From contig CAJTVJ010000010.1 of assembly GCA_910579785.1 (NCBI GenBank), positions 1 to 57,578 of the forward strand: a stretch of DNA of 57,578 bases. Reading direction: 5' to 3'. Under the pieces are notes generated by a model. It did no database searches and had not been told where the DNA came from. It saw only the letters and a list, made by a program, of their open reading frames with translations. The translations under genes were made by a program, and so were the position numbers. Every line of letters begins with the position of its first letter. Position 1 is the first letter of the stretch. Shown here in pieces: positions 23,446 to 31,483 of the stretch. This DNA comes from an uncultured Christensenella sp. (lineage in GTDB: Bacteria > Bacillota > Clostridia > Christensenellales > UBA3700).

Positions 23446-26415
23446 ATGTTGAAACTCAAAAATATTAGTAGGATATACCGTCCCAAGAACGGAGCGCCTG
23501 TGCAGGCACTCAAAGACGTAACCCTGTCTTTTGAAGATAAAGGGATGGTATTTGTACTTGGCAAGTCGGGCAGCGGCAAATCCACTCTTCTCAATATCAT
23601 AGGCGGATTGGATTTTGCCGATAGCGGCGAGATATCAATAGATGGCAAGTCTACAAAGCAGTTCAAAGAGAAGGACTATGACGCATATCGCAATACGTAT
23701 ATAGGATTTGTATTTCAAGAGTACAATATACTCAATGAGTTTACAGTTGGGGAGAATATCTCGCTGGCGTTGGAATTGCAGAATAGAAAAGGTGAAAAGC
23801 AGAAGGTAGAAGAGATACTCAAAGAGGTAGGCTTAGAGGGGTATGCGGATAGGAAATCCAACGAGTTGTCGGGAGGACAGAGGCAGAGAGTAGCGATAGC
23901 GAGAGCGATAATAAAAGAGCCGAAGATAGTCATGGCAGACGAGCCGACGGGAGCGTTGGACAGTGAGACGGGAAGAGGTATATTAGAGACGTTGAAGAGG
24001 CTGTCAAGAGACAGACTGGTGATAGTAGTGTCGCACGACAGAGAATTTGCAGAGGAGTACGGCGATAGGATAATAGAGCTAGCCGACGGCGAAGTGATAG
24101 GCGACTCAAATAAAATCGAGACGTCGGAAGAGGGGGGCTTTGAAGCGGTTGAGACTAAAAAGTCTGTCAAAAAATCAAAACTTCCTTTTAGACGGGCGTT
24201 TTATATGGGCGCAAAAAATATGTCGCTCAAACCGTTGAGGCTTGTCGTTACTGTGATAATTTGTTTGATTTCTCTTACGTTTTTTGGTTTAGCGGACGCA
24301 ATCGGCTCGTTTAATAAAGATAGGGCGGCGTATGATTCCATAATAAAGAATAATTATGATACGGTGGCTGTCACTTCCGGCGCAGGAGCGTTGGGCGAAG
24401 ATTTAGAATATTTGAAAGAACAAGTCGATATAGACTTTTTAGGCGTTGTGAATTACGGAGATTCTTTTGTCGATCTTCCGCTTACGTACAAGCGTAAAGT
24501 TTACGGATACGACGGCACGGATACTTATTACAACGGCATGCTGTGCGGATATTTGCCGACAAGCAAAGTGATAGGAGACAAGTATAAGCTTATTGAAGGC
24601 AGGACGCCTCAAAATGCAGATGAGATAGTTGTAAGCAAATACACTTATGAACAATTAGCTCTTGGCGGAATACGTATTGTAGACGGTGAAGACGTCGTAT
24701 ATATCGAGCCTGAAAATATCTCTACGACCAAAGATTTTGTCGACAACGCTTATTTGCAAGTCGAAGGAGCGGACGGCTACGTCTATTGGGATATAGTAGG
24801 GATAGTGGATACTATTGCAGATCCAGACGGGAGATATAGCCAGCTCAAACCCGACGCTCAACGGGATATGTCTTTGGAAAAATATAAATTGCTTAGCAAA
24901 GAGTGCCTCAATTACTTTAATTATTCATATCATTCGTTGGGATATGTGTCGGACGACGCATACAATGCGATAAGAGGTATCCGTCAACCGCAACAGGCAG
25001 GATTAGCCTCAATGGGGAGCGTTGTTTTTAGCAAAGAGGGATCAGACGAAAGCTCCATTAGTTTTGCCAGCGTGCTAAACGATAAAGATTTGGATAAATT
25101 TCATATACTTTGGGCAGACGGCAATTCGCATGCGACGTTGCAATCCGACGAATTTGTCATAGGAGCTAATGCGCTGGATAATTTTGCCAAAATTATCCCC
25201 GGAAATAAGCAAATAGAATTGGACAATACCTTTTTTGGCGGATTGATAGAATTTTCGTCTCTTGCGCTTACCGTCAGCACAGCAAAAGACTTTGCCGGAC
25301 TTTATATAGGAGTTTGCGAAACTGCGGAAAATTTAAGTAAAGAATCGTTGCAAGAGTTTAAAGATTTTATCAACGCTATCGGCAGCGACGAAAATGACAG
25401 AGAGTACGGACAGATGCTTAGGAGCGTTGCGGTCAGTAGATGTTTTGAAGAAATTAAAGCTTTATTGAGAGCTGATTATAAACTTGATTCAAATGCAGAG
25501 GACTTTGACGACGTGCAATGGAGATTATTGTATGCAGGCTATTTGATGGCAAACAGTATTGATTTCTATGACATGATACCCGACATAGACGGAGGATATA
25601 TCGACAACGTTGTTACGGGTCAACTTAGCGGAGAGGAAATAAAAGAAAAGTACGGTATGCAGCTTTACGTTGATATTATGCTCAAAGAGCTCAATGAAGT
25701 CGTCTTTGACGGAGTGTCTTTTACTTTTACTTACGGCGTCAAAGAAAGTAAGTTTGATATTTCGCCCAAAGTTGTTGGGGTATATTATTCTGACGAAAGC
25801 GCCGCAACCGATACGTGCGTTGTAAATAATTTGCTGTTTGAAGAGGCAAAAAAATACAGAACGCCGCAATATATGTTTTTGATAGCTCAAATGCCTAAGG
25901 ATAAAGGTGAAATAAAAAAACTTGTCGGCTTCCAATACGACGACAGCTCTTATTATATTCACAATTCCGTGATTTTAGGGATGGAAGAAAAGGGGAATAC
26001 TCTTGTCTTAATGGGGAAAATCTTTTTGTACGTGGGACTGGGTTTGGCGATTTTTTCAATCGTGCTTATGAGCAACTACATATCTGTGTCTATTGCTTCT
26101 CAAAAGAGGCAGATAGGTATACTTCGCGCTTTGGGAGCCAAGAAATCAAACGTATTTGCAATCTTTTACAGCGAGAGCTTGATTATTTCAATAATATACA
26201 CCGTTCTTTCAATAGTCATCGCCGCTATAATAGGCGCGCTTGTCGGCGCGGCGCTGGCAAGTGATTTGGGATTGCAAATCACGTTGATATCATTTGGCAT
26301 AAGACAGGTACTGCTTATGCTTGCTCTTGGATTGGGCTCGTCGCTTATATCAAGTCTGCTGTCCATATATTCTATTGCAAAGCGTAAGCCGATAGATTGT
26401 ATTTCGGATAAGTAA
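23446..26415 (+). CDS. ABC transporter, ATPase fused to MacB/FtsX-type permease
   Basis: 989 residues. The ATPase (1-235) has Walker A GKSGSGKST (40-47), signature LSGGQRQRVAIA and Walker B IVMADEPTGALD. A linker leads to one membrane helix near 275, a large extracytoplasmic region of about 550 residues, and a C-terminal FtsX-like block of three helices (IFLYVGLGLAIFSIVLMS onward, with RQIGILRALGAKKSNV). This layout is that of MacB/BceAB-like mechanotransmission transporters, which do not move substrate through a channel but act on envelope or peptide substrates. ATG at 23446 follows AGGAG by 7 bases; the GTG at 23422 lies in the hairpin region. No two-component system is adjacent, so the substrate is open; it could serve the surface protein upstream. 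Confidence 0.9.
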   Translation: MLKLKNISRIYRPKNGAPVQALKDVTLSFEDKGMVFVLGKSGSGKSTLLNIIGGLDFADSGEISIDGKSTKQFKEKDYDAYRNTYIGFVFQEYNILNEFTVGENISLALELQNRKGEKQKVEEILKEVGLEGYADRKSNELSGGQRQRVAIARAIIKEPKIVMADEPTGALDSETGRGILETLKRLSRDRLVIVVSHDREFAEEYGDRIIELADGEVIGDSNKIETSEEGGFEAVETKKSVKKSKLPFRRAFYMGAKNMSLKPLRLVVTVIICLISLTFFGLADAIGSFNKDRAAYDSIIKNNYDTVAVTSGAGALGEDLEYLKEQVDIDFLGVVNYGDSFVDLPLTYKRKVYGYDGTDTYYNGMLCGYLPTSKVIGDKYKLIEGRTPQNADEIVVSKYTYEQLALGGIRIVDGEDVVYIEPENISTTKDFVDNAYLQVEGADGYVYWDIVGIVDTIADPDGRYSQLKPDAQRDMSLEKYKLLSKECLNYFNYSYHSLGYVSDDAYNAIRGIRQPQQAGLASMGSVVFSKEGSDESSISFASVLNDKDLDKFHILWADGNSHATLQSDEFVIGANALDNFAKIIPGNKQIELDNTFFGGLIEFSSLALTVSTAKDFAGLYIGVCETAENLSKESLQEFKDFINAIGSDENDREYGQMLRSVAVSRCFEEIKALLRADYKLDSNAEDFDDVQWRLLYAGYLMANSIDFYDMIPDIDGGYIDNVVTGQLSGEEIKEKYGMQLYVDIMLKELNEVVFDGVSFTFTYGVKESKFDISPKVVGVYYSDESAATDTCVVNNLLFEEAKKYRTPQYMFLIAQMPKDKGEIKKLVGFQYDDSSYYIHNSVILGMEEKGNTLVLMGKIFLYVGLGLAIFSIVLMSNYISVSIASQKRQIGILRALGAKKSNVFAIFYSESLIISIIYTVLSIVIAAIIGALVGAALASDLGLQITLISFGIRQVLLMLALGLGSSLISSLLSIYSIAKRKPIDCISDK

Positions 26416-26463
26416 ATAATTAACTGACGTCGATAATTATAAATATAATAAAGTAAATTATAA

Positions 26464-26498
26464 AAGTCAATGCACCCCACACGGAGTTGCATTGACTT
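26464..26498. terminator. Hairpin between convergent genes
   Basis: AAGTCAATGCA pairs with TGCATTGACTT over a 13-base loop. It lies between the convergent ABC transporter and Cys-rich genes; the T tract is weak. Confidence 0.45.
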
Positions 26499-26542
26499 GT
26501 CGTTTATATCAAGCTCCCGAATACGGTAAATATCAGCAAAGT

Positions 26543-26755
26543 TTACGCGGTGGGATTGAGCGAACAGTTGGAGCTTGATAAGAAAGCTAAGAGCAGACAC
26601 AGCATACCTGCGTTGTTGAAAGGACTGCAATTATTATTGCAGCCGCAGTTATTGCATCCGCAATCGTTGCAATTATTGCAGTTGTTGCATCCGTTAGAGT
26701 TGTTGTAGCTCAAAAGCGCTACTAAAAGTAAAAGACTTGTACAATTATTGTTCAT
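26543..26755 (-). CDS. Cys/Asn-rich mini-protein between two hydrophobic segments
   Basis: A 70-residue protein with a strong ribosome site (AAAAGGAGG, 6 bases before ATG). It has a hydrophobic start (CTSLLLLVALLSY), a central block of eight Cys spaced by Asn/Gly (CNNCNNCNDCGCNNCGCNNN followed by C), and a second hydrophobic segment (GMLCLLLAFL). It is not a recognised family, though short Cys/Asn-rich hydrophobic proteins are common in spore-forming Bacillota. It is divergent from an ArsR-type regulator with a 98-base shared gap, so a metal-related role is worth testing. Confidence 0.75.
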   Translation of the reverse strand: MNNNCTSLLLLVALLSYNNSNGCNNCNNCNDCGCNNCGCNNNCSPFNNAGMLCLLLAFLSSSNCSLNPTA

Positions 26756-26853
26756 AAATACCTCCTTTTATGTCAAAAAGCCTTATCATTCTACAATATG
26801 TCTAAAAACCAGATAGTGTTACTAAGTTATAATTGAAAAAAAGGAGAAACAAT

Positions 26854-27195
26854 ATGATTTGTCTTACTGTAAGCGAACAACAGGAGAATTTTGTCAGAGA
26901 CTGTTTGCCGCCCAACGGCATACTTCGCAACTCGGCGGATTATTTTTATATCTTTTCCGACAGCACGCGTTTGAAGATATTATGCGCGCTTTGCAGTATG
27001 GAGCTGTGCGTGGGCGATCTTAGCTATATTCTCAATCTCAATCAGACTACGATATCCCATCAGTTGAAATTACTGCGAGACAACAAGATAGTGGGATGCA
27101 GACGGTACGGAAAGATTGTTTTTTATCGCATTGTCAACGAAAACGTCGAAAAGACGTTGACTATCGGTATAGAAAATTCATGCCCGTCGGCGTAA
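26854..27195 (+). CDS. ArsR/SmtB-family transcriptional regulator
   Basis: A 113-residue winged-helix repressor: SDSTRLKILCALCSMELCVG, DLSYILNLNQTTISHQLKLL, RDNKIVGCRRYGKIVFYRI. The ELCVGDL segment on helix 3 is the place where ArsR and SmtB proteins carry their metal-sensing Cys, and a second Cys pair (CALC) sits just before it, so soft-metal sensing is plausible. ATG at 26854 follows AAAGGAG; TATAAT lies at 26828-26833 without a good -35 box. It is divergent from the Cys-rich mini-protein gene and is its likely regulator. Confidence 0.88.
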   Translation: MICLTVSEQQENFVRDCLPPNGILRNSADYFYIFSDSTRLKILCALCSMELCVGDLSYILNLNQTTISHQLKLLRDNKIVGCRRYGKIVFYRIVNENVEKTLTIGIENSCPSA

Positions 27196-27264
27196 TTACA
27201 TATGCGGTATATAAATTTACACTTTGCCGTATACAAATAATTATAAAAATACATATGCCTACCA

Positions 27265-27293
27265 TTGCTAGAAACGCGCTTTGGTGATATAAT
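27265..27293 (+). promoter_or_regulatory. uvrC promoter, predicts a leaderless mRNA
   Basis: TTGCTA (27265-27270), 17-base spacer, TATAAT (27288-27293). Six bases later is the A of the uvrC ATG, the normal position of +1. No ribosome site lies upstream. Confidence 0.55.
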
Positions 27294-27299
27294 AGCGGT

Positions 27300-29132
27300 A
27301 TGGATATGATAAGACAAAAGCTCAAAGATTTGCCTACGCAAAGCGGCGTATACATCATGAAATCGCAAAGCGGTCAGATACTGTACGTCGGCAAGGCGAG
27401 AAATCTCAAAAACAGAGTCAATCAGTATTTTGCAAATTCTTCCAACAAGACGGAAAAGACAATCCGTCTGGTGTCTCATATTGCAGATTTTGAATATATA
27501 ATCACCGCCAACGAGATAGAGGCGTTGGTGCTTGAAAACAATCTCATAAAAAAACACAAGCCGCCTTACAACATAATGCTTAAAGACGACAAGTCCTATC
27601 CCTTTGTGAGGATAAACGTCAAGCAGGATTTCCCAAAAGTAGAAGTGGTGCGCAAGCTCAAAAACGACGGCGCGAAATATTTTGGACCCTATATGCAGGG
27701 CATAACAAGCAAGGATATATTGCAGCTTGTCGAAAGCGCGTTTTGTCTGCGCTCTTGCTCGCACGACCTATCGCGATTGCCAAAGAGTCACAGACCATGT
27801 CTCAATTATCATATCAACAGGTGTTTGGCTCCGTGCGACGGACATTGCAGCAAAGAGGCGTATGCCAAGCAGATTGAGGGCGTGATTTCTTTTTTGTCGG
27901 GAAACGATAAGAAGGTGGCTGCGCTTCTCGAAGAAAAAATGACTGCGGCGGCGGAGAGGGAGGACTTTGAACTTGCGATATTCTATCGCAGGAAGTTGGA
28001 GGTGCTTGACAAGCTTGTTCGCAGACAGGTCACCGCTCTGCCTAAGGACTTTGATTTGGACATCTTTGCGATAGCGACCAACGGACTCAACAGCGTTGTC
28101 AGCGTACTCTTTGTGCGAGGCGGCAAGTTGGTGGGCGGAGATAAGCAGGTCGTCAACGATTTGGCGCCAAGCGACGAGGTGGTGTTGTCGAATTTCATAT
28201 TGGCATACTATGACAAAGTCAAATATATAGCAGACGAGGTAGTAGTTGCCTCTGCGATAGACGAGGCGGAACTTCTCGGTCAATACCTAACGCAGAAGAA
28301 AGGAAGTAAGGTAAATATCATTTTGCCGCACCAAGGCATACGTCGTCAGCTTGCGGATATGGCTCTCAATAATGCCGGCGATTATCTGGAAAAGTCGCTG
28401 TCGATAAAAGAGCGAGAAGACAATATGACGCTTGGCGCGATAATGCAGTTGCAAGAATATCTGGGCTTGCCAAATATGCCTATAAGAATGGAATGCTACG
28501 ACATTTCGCACGTGCAGGGTACCGATAAAGTCGCGTCTATGGTCGTGTTTTCCAACGGCGCGCCCAATAAGGCGCACTATCGCAAGTTTAAGATGAAGTA
28601 TGCGCTGGGCAACGACGACTTTGCAGGATTGCAAGAGGCTTTGACAAGACGTATAGACGAACTTGCAAAAGGCGAGGACGAGAGCTTTGCTACCCGTCCC
28701 GACTTGCTTGTCATTGACGGAGGTAAAGGACAGCTCAGCAGCGTGGTGGAGATATTGCAGTCAAAGGGCGCTGACGACATATCCGTGATAGGTCTTGCTA
28801 AGAGGGAGGAAGAGGTGTTTGTGCCGCATCAAAGTCAGCCTATAATATTGCCGCGTAATTCCTATGCTCTCAAAGTATTGCAGCGCATAAGAGACGAAGC
28901 GCACAGATTTGCAATAACTTTTCACCGTTCTCTTCGTCAAAAGCGTCAGACGCACAGCAAACTTCTTGTCATTGACGGCGTGGGTGAAAAACGCGTCAAG
29001 GCATTGTTTGACGCCTTTAAGAATCTAGAAAATATCAAGAATGCGACGGTTGAAGATTTGCTTCTTGTCAAGTGTATTGACAGGCGCGCCGCCGAAAATA
29101 TTTACAACCATTTTCACCCTAAGACGGAGTGA
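27300..29132 (+). CDS. uvrC: Excinuclease ABC subunit C
   Basis: A 610-residue nuclease of nucleotide excision repair, making both incisions around a lesion bound by UvrB. The N-terminal GIY-YIG domain is complete (GVYIMKSQSGQILYVGKARN). The UVR motif (KMTAAAEREDFELAIFYRRK) is at about 210-232, the RNase H-like endonuclease domain contains MECYDISHVQG and DLLVIDGGKGQLSSV, and the C-terminal helix-hairpin-helix region reads IDGVGEKRVKALFDAFKN. Length is normal. The promoter places transcription start at or next to the ATG, and there is no ribosome site, so initiation may be leaderless. A HAD phosphatase and hprK follow. Confidence 0.96.
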   Translation: MDMIRQKLKDLPTQSGVYIMKSQSGQILYVGKARNLKNRVNQYFANSSNKTEKTIRLVSHIADFEYIITANEIEALVLENNLIKKHKPPYNIMLKDDKSYPFVRINVKQDFPKVEVVRKLKNDGAKYFGPYMQGITSKDILQLVESAFCLRSCSHDLSRLPKSHRPCLNYHINRCLAPCDGHCSKEAYAKQIEGVISFLSGNDKKVAALLEEKMTAAAEREDFELAIFYRRKLEVLDKLVRRQVTALPKDFDLDIFAIATNGLNSVVSVLFVRGGKLVGGDKQVVNDLAPSDEVVLSNFILAYYDKVKYIADEVVVASAIDEAELLGQYLTQKKGSKVNIILPHQGIRRQLADMALNNAGDYLEKSLSIKEREDNMTLGAIMQLQEYLGLPNMPIRMECYDISHVQGTDKVASMVVFSNGAPNKAHYRKFKMKYALGNDDFAGLQEALTRRIDELAKGEDESFATRPDLLVIDGGKGQLSSVVEILQSKGADDISVIGLAKREEEVFVPHQSQPIILPRNSYALKVLQRIRDEAHRFAITFHRSLRQKRQTHSKLLVIDGVGEKRVKALFDAFKNLENIKNATVEDLLLVKCIDRRAAENIYNHFHPKTE

Positions 29133-29196
29133 GGGGGAGAAATCTCATAAAATTAAAATAAAATGATGAGACTTCTCGACTTGCACTCGAAGTGAC
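29132..29196. repeat. Dispersed intergenic repeat, copy 3 (module A only)
   Basis: GGAGAAATCTCAT...ATGAGACTTCTCGACTTGCACTCGAAGTGAC, starting at the uvrC stop codon. Module B is absent. Confidence 0.65.
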
Positions 29197-29243
29197 CGAT
29201 TTAATTTTGAATTTTGCCGTATGTAAAACCCAGCTGAAAGTAC

Positions 29244-29272
29244 TTTACATTTTCAACAAAAAGATGTATCAT
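29244..29272 (+). promoter_or_regulatory. HAD phosphatase promoter, predicts a leaderless mRNA
   Basis: TTTACA (29244-29249), 17-base spacer, TATCAT (29267-29272), then six bases and the ATG. This is the same geometry as at uvrC, and again no ribosome site is visible. Confidence 0.5.
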
Positions 29273-29278
29273 ACTGCC

Positions 29279-30097
29279 ATGAGATACAAGGCAATATTTT
29301 GTGATTTTGATGGGACTTTATACAGGGAAGACCATACGATTTCGCAAGTAAACAAAAGAGCAATCAAAGAATTTACACAGGCAGGCGGAAAGTTTGTCAT
29401 ATCCACAGGCAGACTGTTTTCTGCGATTTATCCAAAGCTTGAAGAGTTGGGGCTCGACGGCGACGTGATAGTATATCAGGGCGGCGGAATTTTTGATATT
29501 AAGAGCAAAAAGCAGATTTTTGGAAGATTTTTTGACAAAAAGGATACGATAGAGGTCTTGAAGTACGTCGAATCTCTTGGAGAGGACTATACTCCTATCG
29601 TATATATTAACGATACCTGTCATTGCATGGAGCGCAACGAGGCGGTGGACGTATTTGTCGGAATATGCGCAATAGGCTTTAATGAGACGCATAGGCTTTT
29701 GTCGCAGTTTGTGGAAGAGAGCGTAGACCTGCCGGTAAAAGTAGTCGTGTTGGCAGACGATATACATTGTCAAAAACTTGTCAAAGAAGGACAGAAAAAA
29801 TTTCCGCATTTGGCAATAATGCGCTCGCATCAACTTGTGGTCGAAGCCATCACAAAAGGGATAAATAAGGGCGAGGCAGTCAAATGGCTTTGCAACAAAT
29901 ACGGCATATCCACTGACGAAACGATAGCGATGGGCGACAGCGAAAACGACATTGAAATGATAAAGGCGGCAGGGCTTGGCATAGCGGTTGGCAATGCGAT
30001 GCCCAACGTCAAGCTTGCAGCAGATTATATCGCCGACACCAACGACAACGACGCGGTGGCAAAGGTGATATATGAATTTTGTCTGACAGACAAATAA
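29279..30097 (+). CDS. Cof-type HAD-superfamily phosphatase
   Basis: A 272-residue hydrolase of the HAD-IIB (Cof/YidA) group. Motif I is FCDFDGTL (nucleophile Asp at residue 8 or 9), the C2 cap lies between about residues 80 and 190, and motifs III-IV are KGINKGEAVKWL and MGDSENDIEMIKAAGLGIA. Such enzymes dephosphorylate sugar phosphates, flavin precursors or nucleotides; the substrate is not readable here. ATG 29279 starts the family-typical MxYKAIFCDFDG; the longer frame upstream runs into the repeat and promoter. Confidence 0.9.
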   Translation: MRYKAIFCDFDGTLYREDHTISQVNKRAIKEFTQAGGKFVISTGRLFSAIYPKLEELGLDGDVIVYQGGGIFDIKSKKQIFGRFFDKKDTIEVLKYVESLGEDYTPIVYINDTCHCMERNEAVDVFVGICAIGFNETHRLLSQFVEESVDLPVKVVVLADDIHCQKLVKEGQKKFPHLAIMRSHQLVVEAITKGINKGEAVKWLCNKYGISTDETIAMGDSENDIEMIKAAGLGIAVGNAMPNVKLAADYIADTNDNDAVAKVIYEFCLTDK

Positions 30098-30167
30098 AAC
30101 TTGGCAAAATAGACGTTGCAACTAATACAACTTATAAAACTCAAATTGCCGATAATCAAGGGAGCGT

Positions 30168-31043
30168 ATGAAAAACAATATACATGAAGAAAATATCGTT
30201 GAGACGACAAAGCTGGGCGACTTTTGCAAGCAGTGTCAGCTCGACATACTTATAGGCGGCACGGACGACGACATTACGTTCAAGTCTACGCTTGTCAACC
30301 GCCCCGGACTGTTGCTTGCCGGCTTTGAAGATTATTTCGGCAATTCCCGTGTGCAGGTGATAGGCAACGCCGAGTATTATTATCTTGCGACGCTGCAAGA
30401 TTGCGAAAAGGGCAAGGCGTTGAGAAGGCTGTTTGTGCAGAGAATACCCTGCGTGATATATTCGCGCGGTATCAAGCCGTCGAAAATGGAAGTCGACATT
30501 GCAAAAGAATACGGCATACCGGTGTTGCTGTCTGAAATGACGACGACTTGGCTGATGCAAGAGGTGTCTGCGTACTTGGACGTATTGCTTGCGCCGACGG
30601 AGATGGTGCACGGCTCGCTTTTGGATATCAACGGAGTGGGCGTACTTTTGACGGGGTCAAGCGGCATGGGTAAGAGCGAGACGGCGATCGAGCTTATCAA
30701 CCGCGGACACCGTATCATTGCGGACGACGCGGTCATCGTCAAAAAGGTGCGCAACGAATTGGTGGGCAGCGCGCCCGACAAGATAAAGCATTTTATCGAA
30801 GTGCGCGGACTTGGCATCATAGACGTCCAAGATATGTACGGCGTGGGCGCGGTGCTTGACAGCGAGGATATAGACCTTGTGATACACCTTGACAACGACG
30901 CAAATCTTGCGGAGTACGACAGGCTGGGCACGACGGATAATACCTGCGAGATATTGGGAGAGAGCAGACCTCAGATAAACGTGCCTGTGCTTGCAGGAAG
31001 AAACTTGGCGGTTATCGTCGAAGTTGCCACCCGCAATTTCTAG
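30168..31043 (+). CDS. hprK: HPr kinase/phosphorylase, truncated by an amber codon
   Basis: A 291-residue bifunctional enzyme that phosphorylates and dephosphorylates Ser46 of HPr in carbon-catabolite control. The N-terminal domain is present, then HGSLLDINGVGVLLTGSSGM (the P-loop GSSGMGKSE with catalytic His before it), ADDAVIV, and the family signature VRGLGIIDVQDMYG. The protein stops at TAG (31041-31043) just after VEVATRNF. The next 19 codons in frame read LKKQGYDALSELRKRT and onward, which is the usual HprK C-terminal helix, and they end at TGA 31101-31103. The loss therefore looks like one nonsense change. ATG 30168 follows GGGAG. Confidence 0.9.
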   Translation: MKNNIHEENIVETTKLGDFCKQCQLDILIGGTDDDITFKSTLVNRPGLLLAGFEDYFGNSRVQVIGNAEYYYLATLQDCEKGKALRRLFVQRIPCVIYSRGIKPSKMEVDIAKEYGIPVLLSEMTTTWLMQEVSAYLDVLLAPTEMVHGSLLDINGVGVLLTGSSGMGKSETAIELINRGHRIIADDAVIVKKVRNELVGSAPDKIKHFIEVRGLGIIDVQDMYGVGAVLDSEDIDLVIHLDNDANLAEYDRLGTTDNTCEILGESRPQINVPVLAGRNLAVIVEVATRNF

Positions 31044-31103
31044 CTCAAAAAGCAGGGGTACGACGCGTTGAGCGAGCTGAGAAAGAGGACGAATTTGATA
31101 TGA
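31041..31103 (+). other. Untranslated ancestral tail of hprK
   Basis: An in-frame continuation after the amber codon: 19 sense codons matching the HprK C-terminus, then TGA. The downstream ATG at 31100 overlaps this TGA as ATGA, which supports it as the original gene end. Confidence 0.75.
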
Positions 31104-31273
31104 ACAATTACGACAAGATGAAACTCGCCAGAGATTGCGACGAAGATATAGACTTTATTGACGAAGAGGACTTGCTTGCGTCTGAGAAGTATGAGAGCGA
31201 CAGCGAGGCTTTTAAGCGCAAATATAAGGAATTTTATACCGATATAAAGATTGACCGTCATGAAGATTGGTGA
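31100..31273 (+). CDS. Small acidic protein overlapping the old hprK stop
   Basis: A 57-residue acidic protein (NNYDKMKLARDCDEDIDFID, then EEDLLASEKYESDSEAFKRK) with no known domain. It overlaps the ancestral hprK stop by ATGA and so would have been translationally coupled to full-length hprK; with the amber codon, reinitiation would be 56 bases downstream. Codon use is like the chromosome. AAAGAGGA lies 12 bases upstream. Confidence 0.55.
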   Translation: MNNYDKMKLARDCDEDIDFIDEEDLLASEKYESDSEAFKRKYKEFYTDIKIDRHEDW

Positions 31274-31483
31274 GCAGCTATATACTGTATGGCAAAACAA
31301 TAAACGTAGCGACGTCAATTACGTTATATAGCGTAAGGGAACGCGGTGATAGACCGCAATATAATATATAAATATTTTATCAATATAATAATAGACGTCG
31401 CTTGGCGATACTTGAAATGCCGCATTGCAGCGGTGCAAAATATTCTTTCGAGAGAATATAAAAAAGGCTTAAAAGGAGTATTT

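Noticed and set aside
31041..31043. Amber codon reassignment
   Set aside because: TAG is the ordinary stop of several genes in the window (for example at 1012-1014, 5542-5544, 17941-17943 and 38812-38814).
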